In this document: one piece after another, positions 56,309 to 64,000 of the stretch
How positions within the stretch are numbered: the first letter of the stretch is position 1
Layout of the letters: every line of letters starts with the position of its first letter
Assembly: GCF_947179515.1 (NCBI RefSeq)
Contig: NC_067485.1
Span: 77,766,846 to 77,830,845 of the forward strand
Length of the DNA: 64,000 nt
From: Apodemus sylvaticus
Taxonomy: Eukaryota > Chordata > Mammalia > Rodentia > Muridae
Direction: 5' to 3'
The notes under the pieces: generated by a model
Database searches by the model: none
Seen by the model: the letters and a program-made list of their open reading frames with translations, nothing else
What the model was told of the DNA's origin: nothing
Position numbers and translations under genes: made by a program

Positions 56309-57804
56309 TGGGGATTTTTTGTGTTGTTGGTGGTTTTGGTCCAAAATTCTATTTAATAGACCCTCACTCAGCATAATGAGGTAATGCATTATTCTATTCA
56401 GTCCTCAAACCAACCAGTCAAGTCTGTCTGCCTTTTATGGCTATCAACTCTATGAATCAGCTTTAATCATCACCTCCAATAGCGAAGAAATGAGATGAAG
56501 TGATAGACAGACCAGTGCAAATCATGTACGGCTTTTGCGGGGGAAAATCAGCTTAATATGCTTCTGTGGATTTTAATTTGGAATGTTTGTGAAATATATC
56601 ACATTTTGAATTTGTGCTAATGGAAAAGTTTTAAATATTTAGTGAGAATCTAAACAATGGAGGGTGTCTGGTGATATAGCATTCTATTGTTTGGCTCTCT
56701 TAGCCCTGATTCTAATGTTAATGCACATTCACAAAGAGAATAGATTCTTGATGACAACAGATATCCTTGATGGAAAAGCATGTGTTCATAATAACACATT
56801 GAGACCTGCTTGGTCCCTGAATTGTCAGTGGTGAAGCGTTACCTGGTCTACTGGTATTCAAACCCCAAGCCATCCAGGGGAGGCAGATAAGAGGAGCATT
56901 CCAGTATATACAGTAGGGTATGTATCAAGTAGGAACCATAGTTCCACCTGCCTGAGCTCCCTGCCCCCTTGATGAGAATCTGACCTGTGTTTTAATCCCT
57001 GGAGGTCTCTTCTGTTCTTGACAACCATTTCTAATCAGTCCCTCAGATTATAGAATCCTTTGTGTGAGCTAAACTAGCACCAGAGGCATTCAGATGGCTA
57101 GTACATCCAAATAACATTGGCTCTAGAAATGTCATAAAGCATTAAGAGAAAGCAGGTCATGGTGTTCGTTATATTTCTAGAGAGGAAAAAGAATTCAGAC
57201 TAAGTAGGTTACTGATACGACCCAGAGGAGAAAGTGCCCACAAAAGTAATAATAATAAGGCACCATAATATGAATTAAAGGACAACATCAAGTCTCAGAA
57301 TTATTCTACTTCTAATCCTGGTTTAAAAGAATTCCAGTTCCACTATTCAACAGTTAATACTGCACTTGCTTATGTACATCACAGTTGTTCACGAATCTTG
57401 CATGATGGCCCAATGACAGTGTTTTCCAATTGATGTGCCCTATTAGTGAGTCTCCAAATCAATGCCGTACATTACAACTTTCTATTTTATTTTTAAATTA
57501 AAGTTACCATAAAAACAAATGATTCTGAGCGCCTTTCATACAAGGTAAGTTGCTCAGTAAAACATTTGTGTTTGTGTTATCTATTTGTGAACTTATATCT
57601 TAAATCACAATGTGAATTAGAATCTGAAGCCAATGCTTCAGAAATTTATTTCCCTTCGACTTTGGAGATAATACATTGCGATTTTTAAATTTTCATGGAT
57701 TCTAATTTTCAGAGGAGACATGTATGTGTGAAGTGGGAGGAGGTGTGGTTCATGCCCATTTTTGCATCTGTTTATTTGTTATCATCTGCAACAAAACGTG
57801 ATGC
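56309..57804. other. Unique, repeat-free, AT-rich
   Basis: No gene or recognised repeat over about 1.5 kb. Confidence 0.6.
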
Positions 57805-58069
57805 GTGAGTTTGGAAGATGGCTCAGTCAGTGACGTGCTTGCCTTGTAAACACAAGGACCTAAGTTTGTTCACTAAAACTTGTGGGATGGTGCATGCTTG
57901 TAACTCCAGCATGGGAAGAAAGGAAGGAGAGGCAGAAAGATCCCTGGGTTGGCTGGGCACCTAGTCTAGTCTAATTAGTGAGATGGAGGCTTATTAGAGA
58001 CTCTTTCTAAAAGGACATGGACTGTGTTCTTGAAGATGACACCAAAGGTTGTCGTCTGGCTCCCAAATA

Positions 58070-58110
<41 letters not shown>
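57805..58110 (+). mobile_element. SINE B4 with CA-rich tail
   Basis: GGAAGATGGCTCAGTCAGTG, CACAAGGACCTAAGTTTG, TGCATGCTTGTAACTCCAGC and GGAGGCTTATTAGAGACTC, ending in the (CA)19 at 58071-58108. Confidence 0.7.
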
Positions 58111-58113
<3 letters not shown>

Positions 58114-58114
58114 G

Positions 58115-58157
58115 TATACATATATGCATATATATGTATATATATATATATATATAC
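58115..58157. repeat. TA-rich microsatellite
   Basis: ATACATATATGCATATATATG, then (TA)n; next to the CA tail of the B4 at 57805-58110. Confidence 0.9.
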
Positions 58158-58834
58158 ACTAAAAATAGTATTCAGAAAAGAATAAATATTTTTAGTTGTA
58201 TGATCTTCTCTAGCCTTGTTTCTAGTTCTGTCAATTTAGAGGGAGTGGAATGCTGCCCTCTTCTCTTGTCTGTCTCTGTTATGATTAGACACATTCTAAA
58301 GGAGAATTACTGGAAAAAATTACAATATGATGTTCAATAGATAATAGATTTTATTGTTAGACAACTAACCAAGAAAATCATTAGTCTGCTCCACGCAGAA
58401 TAGCCCAAATTTCTCTGGGGAGCTCATAGAATGAGCATTTGACTCTTGAAACTGTGAAATCTTCATGATGTTAATCTTGGGGATGTAGCCACACCACCCT
58501 GGATTTTATGAATTAAAACAAAAGTGTATTCATGGGACTATGCAAAAAAAAAAGTACAGCCCCCTTTACAGGTTGTTGCAGGTAACTGAAAAGCATCATG
58601 AACATAGTTCATGTCTAGGAACTAGACCACCCTGCATATAACAAGAATGCTTAATTTAGGAACAGGAGGCTCAACAGGTCAAATGTATTAATGTAATTAA
58701 ATTACTGCTTGTTGAAGCATGTCTTATTGCTTCTAATAAAAGTAAATATAAATAAAATTCTGTTTGGATATGTGCCCATTCAGAGTATTAGAAATTAACC
58801 GCTTAACTGATGAGGTGGAAGAACATAAACTTGG

Positions 58835-59170
58835 GCTGGAGAGAGGAAGGTGGCTCAGTAGTAAAGCACCCTGCCACTCAAGAAGGAGAACCAGAGTTTG
58901 GATCTCAATGACTCAAAAAGACAGAATCCATGACACATCTCTCTAAGCCCAGTGCTGGCTGAGTGCAGAGAAGGGCAAGTACCTGAACGTCCTTGGTCAG
59001 CCACTCTAGCTGAAACCATGGACTCCAGATTCAAGGACAGACTCTGTCCCAAAAACTAAAGGGAAGATGTGCAATACTACTGCCAGCCTCCATATGCACA
59101 CACGTACACACTTGCAACACGCATGCTCACACTCATACTAACAAGTATATACACCACACCGACAACACAC
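58835..59170 (+). mobile_element. SINE B4
   Basis: GGAAGGTGGCTCAGTAGTAAA, CCAGAGTTTGGATCTCAATG, AGCCCAGTGCTGGCTGAG and GACAGACTCTGTCCC, then a CACACACG-rich tail. Confidence 0.65.
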
Positions 59171-59285
59171 ATGGGCCTGGGGAGAAACAGAAACTGATTT
59201 GTGTTCATGTCCCAGAGAGAAATTGAGACATTAGTCTAGCCTGAAGTAATCAACAGGAGAAAATCTAACCATTAAAGAAATAGCA

Positions 59286-59385
59286 TCCTGTGCTGGGGAT
59301 GCATCTCAGTGGCAGAACATTTTACTAGCATGTGGAAGGTCCTGGGTTTAATCCCCAATACTGACAGAAAAAAAAAAATAAAACT
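59286..59385 (+). mobile_element. ID-type SINE
   Basis: GCTGGGGATGCATCTCAGTGG, ACTAGCATGTGGAAGGTCC and TGGGTTTAATCCCCAATACTG, then A-rich text. The tRNA-like A and B box regions are recognisable. Confidence 0.75.
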
Positions 59386-61096
59386 TTCAAGCGTGAACAA
59401 GACTGTCATAGAATTTGATTCAGAGTGTCTGGTCCGGGTCTGTTTTCACAGTTCTGAAATTCAAATCCAAATAATCTTCTTCCTCAATAAAACCTGGGTT
59501 TTCCATCCAGCTGCCCATCTCTGTGGCTGTGTTGGCTTTTGTTGAAGGTACATGTTCCAGGAAGAAAAGGTGTTTCCTCACAGCAATTTCATACATATAG
59601 GGTTTGTCTACACTGCAAAAATTTATGTCACAAGCCAGCATGGAGAATTTTCTTACATATTTTATATACTTGAACAGGCAGAAAGAACATAGAGATTTCC
59701 CCAACCTATTAATGTAATTTCTTTTAATCACCATATATTTCCTTGAGGGAAAAGGTGATACTTTTCAGCCATTTAATACTCAAATACATCAGAACATTTC
59801 AAAAGTTCTATGTGAATTTAAGTGTTTATACAAAATCATTGTACTGGTCAGTAATTACTGATACAAGTCTCTTTACATTAGCATCCAGAATTTGTGAGAC
59901 ATTTTCAATTATTATCATTTTTCATTGGGGCTATAACAAGCCAATATCTCTGCCTGAAAGAACTAGCTTTACCTAACATCTCAAAATTAAATATTTGGAG
60001 TACAGCCATTACGTTTGTATTTTTAGACACAGAGTCTATATACATAGCTGGACAAACGTTGCTATGTCAAAAAAAGAAGCTCGCCTCCTAAGTTCCAGTG
60101 TTGTGGGCATGCACTGTTAAACACAGCATTTGGGGCTGACTTATTATTTTTGAGATTTGAGGGAATCCACTTTATTCATGAAAGCAAAGTCATAATTTTT
60201 ACTCAATTTATTTTCACTTCTCTTTCATTGAAATTACATTAAATCTTGAGTTATAAAATCCATGAAACATAGCGTGCTTATTTCTTGTTTGTTTAGTGAT
60301 TTTTTTCCTCCTACTAAACATCAAGAGCCACTTAAGTAAAGACAATAGAGTCCTACTGAATATGTCTCTGATATATTGACTTTTAATGGCTCATGATGAC
60401 TTAAATAAGCTTGTCATAATAACGTCTTATCGACATCTCCATTTTATTTTCTTGAACAATCACTTTTTAAAATTCACTTATGATTAGTAATTTTCTAGGA
60501 ATTATAGTGCTAGGACAGTGTTAATATCAAGACTCCAAACATTGGCTAGAAGAATCAATAATTTTTATAATTCAGTGCATGGGAGATCAATATCCACAAT
60601 TATATATATATATAAAAGCTCAGTGAATTCATTGAATTCAACAGCGGGCACACATGTGTGCATGTGTGTGTGGACACCCAGTCATATCGTCTGTTGCCAC
60701 GTGTTGCAGAGTGATGCCTGACTGTGTGATGTCTGAAAGGAGGACCGTGTGTGTTACTCAGGTGCATCTAGTTTTGTGTGGTGAGCTGACCTGACGTCAG
60801 CAAAATCAAGTCATCTGGCAATGTGCTTTTCCCAATGCATGCCCTCTTAAAGCAAAGCATGACTGTGTTCAGATACATAGGAAAAGAAACCCAGTCCCCT
60901 AAAAGTAACAAAAATGAAATCAACTCTGAATTGACGTTAAAATAAAAATCAGGGGGAGAAAAAGGTTTGTCTTTAAATATATCTTTGAGAAGGCTGAATG
61001 TTTTTGTGATTTGGAGCAATAATATATTGTGGTAAATAGTCCTCCTTCTTTAGCATGAAATAAATGTTCCAGGAAAGCAAAAAAAGAAAGCAAAGA
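59386..61096. other. Unique, AT-rich
   Basis: Only a short TA run at 60599-60613. No gene. Confidence 0.6.
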
Positions 61097-61302
61097 AGGA
61101 AGGAAGGAAGGAAGGAAGGAAGGAAGGAAGGAAGGAAGGAAGGAAGGAAGGAAGGAAGGAAGGAAGGAAGGAAGAGAAGGAGGGAGGGAGGGAGGGAAGG
61201 AGGAAGGAAGGGAGGGAGGGAAGAAGGGAAGGAGGGAGGGAGGGAGGGAGGGAAGGAGGGAGGGAGGGAGGGAGGGAGGGAGGGAGGGAGGGAGGGAGGG
61301 AG
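61097..61302. repeat. (GGAA)n then (GGGA)n purine tract
   Basis: Nearly 20 perfect GGAA units (61097-61174), then GGGA/GGAA mixtures to 61302, about 205 bp without a pyrimidine on the plus strand. Confidence 0.95.
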
Positions 61303-63164
61303 AGCATGCACAGGGTTTCCTTATTCTTCTGTCATGGAGTCTGTCCCAGGATGACCTCAGGCCATGGAGTTTAAAACTTAAGGGAAGCCTTTGAAGGACA
61401 AGCAGTGAAGTCTGTAAACAGGCTCCTTGTGGGGTGAATTTAATGAGCTTTCAGACCTCCTCTCCCCCTCTCGGTCAGATTCCAGGGCCCACACTTTATC
61501 TATAGGTGCCCCCAATGAAAGGGTAGCAATTGGATGATATTGACACAGCTATCAGCAATCTGCAGGTTTTCCTTCTGGGTTGTGGCATCCTGAAATAAGT
61601 TGAAGCAGAAATGATATCCCTGGGTGGAGAGATTTCAAATTCTCTTTATCGATAGCCGAAGTACAGGACCAGATATTAGTAACTGAACAATGTTGGCAGA
61701 GGATGGAAATAGCAGCCAGACTCCCAACCATGACTGTGAGAGGGAGAGAAGCCACCAACTGCTCCTCATCCTCGGCCTGCTAAGCCTCGCATCACCTTGG
61801 GCTCTTCCTTTGCTTTTCCTGGGACCCCCCTTTTCGCTTTATTCTCTTTGGAGCTCTGTAAGGAATTATCAGCATTAAATCCTTCGGCAGTGCTTGCTGG
61901 GAAGCCCAGAGAGGCCAGCGATTTGAGCTGGCACAATGACACCTTCCTGCCTGGTACAAAGGCACCATTCATCACCACTGAGGTGGACGTAGGATGCTGC
62001 TAGTGGAAGCCTCAGCCACAGACCCCATCAGTGTCCCATTACAGAGGCAGCACTGTCCCAGGATCCGCTTGGAATAGGAACCTTGAGGCCGGGCTGGGTG
62101 GTGGGGGTGTCTTACTCAAGCTTTGAGGAAAATTAAAAGCACTAAATCAGCTGGTTAATTATCTGTGTCATTGGCCTTGGAGCCTTAATGGGGAAATGTA
62201 TTTCAGACACCACATGCCTGTAAACAAAGAATTATAAGATGTAGTGCCCATCGCATAATTGACAGACTGGAGCGTATTTAAATAGTATGCAGAGAAACAA
62301 GCCACCTACCCCAAAGCCAACATCTTTCCCTGTGACATTTGCTTCTGTCCCCCTGATTATGCCTTCTTCAGTTTCCCCCAAAGCAATACAATGTGTCTTA
62401 TAAGTTCACTTGTCTTTAAAGTTGTGCTCAAGCAAAGCTTCTCCGAGAGCTTTTCCTATCTCCCAGATGTCAGAAAGTCTTCTACATTTCCTTAACCTTG
62501 CCAGAAGCTGATCCTCAGATCCTTGTTTTACTGTGATAGGAGCTACCACCAGGGAAGAAGAGGACTGTAACATACAGTTACATCCTTTCTGTGACCTAAC
62601 CTGCAATGTCATCACCGCAGCAAGTCCCAAGGGCATTGTGCTGTGACTCCAGGGCGAAGGGAGGGACGCGGGTAGCGAGCCCATCCCACCCTGCATGAAG
62701 TAGATGTTCCTGAGTGACAGCCATAGGCCTCAGGGACCACTCACGGAGAGCTCAGGCATGCCTTATCCTGACCCTGCACCTCAACGGAACTGTGTGGCCC
62801 TAACAGCACAGAGGAGTCACGAATATCAGAGAAGTCTAAAGGCTTGTCTTCTACTCCTTGCCAAAAAAATAAGGAAGCCAGACTTCATGCTTTTCTGAAC
62901 ATGCATGCCTGTGTTAAAACCACAGAAATAAGGCACACTCCAGTCAAGAAAAGGATGTAGTACTCCTAACAGAGCAGTGCCTCGTATGATGTTTCCTTAT
63001 CATCATTCATTGGCCTGACTATCATTTTTCTATGAGATTCCCTCTTTATCCCACCATGGTCCTCCCCTTTGTCCCTCAAACTATGTGGTTCTGGAAGTCT
63101 ACTTATGGATGGATTCCAGAGAGTTGTTTGGTTTGCTATCCATTGTGTTGAAAGAAACGGCCAT
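61303..63164. other. Unique; possible conserved block at 62090-62310
   Basis: No repeat recognised. 62090-62310 contains GGTTAATTATC, GTAAACAAAG (forkhead-like) and CATAATTGACAG. A 96-codon minus-strand frame at 62406-62696 has a plausible helical C-terminus but no upstream signals and no known match. Confidence 0.5.
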
Positions 63165-63235
63165 TTTATTGGTTCATTGACTCCCAAGTGCTGGGATTCC
63201 TGTTCCCTGCATCATTATTGTTTGATTTGTTTAAC
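63165..63235 (-). mobile_element. Short SINE B1 fragment, minus strand
   Basis: TCCCAAGTGCTGGGATTCC is the reversed B1 core; little else is recognisable. Confidence 0.4.
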
Positions 63236-63257
63236 CCATAAGACACCAAAAAGAGTG

Positions 63258-63370
63258 ACTGACAGAAGTAGGGAAGGAAGAGGGAGAGGAGAGAAGAGAG
63301 AGACAGAAGGAAGAGGGTAAAGGGGAGGAAAGAGAAAGAGACACAGGGAGGAAAATACAGAGTGGGGGAG
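63258..63370. repeat. GA-rich purine tract, degenerate
   Basis: GGGAAGGAAGAGGGAGAGG and similar; no clean unit. Confidence 0.85.
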
Positions 63371-63886
63371 AAGGAGATGATCGAAGCGCCCGGGATCCTA
63401 GAAGGGGATCCACCTACGCTAGACTTTTTTATCCACCAAGATATCCAACTCCTACTCAGGGTCCGAGACAGCATTCCAGGATGTTCTGGGAAAGACCAGC
63501 ATCCAGATATGAGAGAGAAGCTCTCTGGTCTCAGGCTCATTCCCAGCTAATGTCTGTGCTGAGGAAATTTTCTGTGAGAGGGAAGCACGTAACTCCTTAA
63601 GCAAACAATTCCAGAAAGATCCACGGAAATTATGGTTTAGATAGGAAAAAGAAATTCTTAGTTTCTTCTAATAAGTCCTAGAACTTCATAGGGCAAGTTC
63701 TAGATTTTACCCCAAGATTTCCCATATATAGCCTCAGCTGCTCCGAGCATATGACTAATAGATAGATATTTGCCCTCCGGGAACTGAGAGAAAAGACACA
63801 GGAATCACATGAGATGCTCCGTGAGACAGGATGTCACTGAGAGCAAAGGCTAGCTAAATTCAAATGCATGGAGCAGTGGGTTTTCT

Positions 63887-63960
63887 CTTGTGAGCCGTCA
63901 TTTGTACACTTGTGAGAGGTCATTTGCACACTTGTGAGAAGTCACTGCACACTTGTGACA
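63887..63960. repeat. 22-bp tandem repeat, 3.4 units
   Basis: Units at 63887-63908, 63909-63930 and 63931-63951 plus a partial to 63960. Each starts CTTGTGA and has GTCA, with an end TTTGYACA (CTGCACA in the third). Confidence 0.9.
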
Positions 63961-64000
63961 TTTTGGGGAAGCTTTCAACACTTCTTCCCATCTACTGCCC

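Noticed and set aside
61050..61354. PSLPPSLPP / KEGRKEGR repeat proteins
   Set aside because: Translations of the GGAA/GGGA tract.
62406..62696. 96-codon minus-strand frame with a helical-looking C-terminus
   Set aside because: No family recognised, no splice or promoter signals; chance remains the best explanation.
1..64000. CRISPR arrays, bacterial operons, rRNA or tRNA genes, CpG islands
   Set aside because: Looked for and not seen; all tandem repeats are microsatellites or minisatellites of vertebrate type, and CpG is depleted.

Overview
The window looks like rodent nuclear DNA, most probably mouse (Mus) or a close relative. It contains rodent-specific SINE families (B1, B2/B3, B4, ID-like), a young LINE-1 3' UTR ending in the usual near-AATAAA tail, MT/ORR1-type MaLR LTRs, dense CA/CT/GA/GGAA microsatellites, few CpGs and no compact gene layout. 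I find no protein-coding gene, tRNA, rRNA or CRISPR array that I can defend. No open reading frame exceeds about 170 codons, and the longest ones are translations of repeats. The window therefore reads as intergenic or deep intronic DNA.

Layout. 0-3 kb is unique sequence with diverged SINEs. 3.02-4.97 kb holds one complete MT-class MaLR element with a 5-bp target duplication (TGAAC) on both sides; its 5' LTR is inverted. 5-15 kb is unique sequence with B4, B1, B3, ID and MIR pieces and several microsatellites, including an array of TTTGGG then TTTTGG hexamers at 11.25-11.38 kb. 15.4-16.3 kb has a recent 70-bp tandem duplication and an internally deleted L1 3' end. 17.0-17.9 kb has a hAT-type DNA transposon fossil and an unassigned hairpin. 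20.5-20.9 and 24.3-24.7 kb hold two diverged LTR remnants in opposite orientations. 28.1-29.8 kb holds an old L1 ORF2 fragment broken up by a GACAGA expansion, a B4 and an ORR1-like solo LTR. 31.0-31.4 kb carries two unrelated local tandem duplications. 32.6-32.9 kb is an ancient L2. 44.8-46.2 kb is a 5'-truncated L1 with a decayed ORF2 C-terminus, followed by an inverted Lx-type L1 3' UTR. 46.6-64 kb is mostly unique sequence with B4/B1/ID insertions and long purine tracts.

Nothing here works as a pathway. The most notable object is the MT element at 3.0-5.0 kb. Its two 398-bp LTRs are about 97% identical but face outward, so the element offers two divergent LTR promoters. Any read-through RNA would carry a 398-bp inverted repeat around a 1.15-kb loop. 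Mouse oocytes are known to use MT LTRs as promoters and to make endogenous siRNAs from long hairpin RNAs, so this is a concrete, testable candidate. Secondary points are a repeat-free, CpG-retaining block at 47.5-48.0 kb with an RFX-like motif next to an inverted CCAAT box, and the hairpin at 17.7 kb.

Limits: repeat names come from recognising consensus features by eye, without alignment. Edges of old repeats are good to perhaps 10-30 bp, and subfamily names are tentative.
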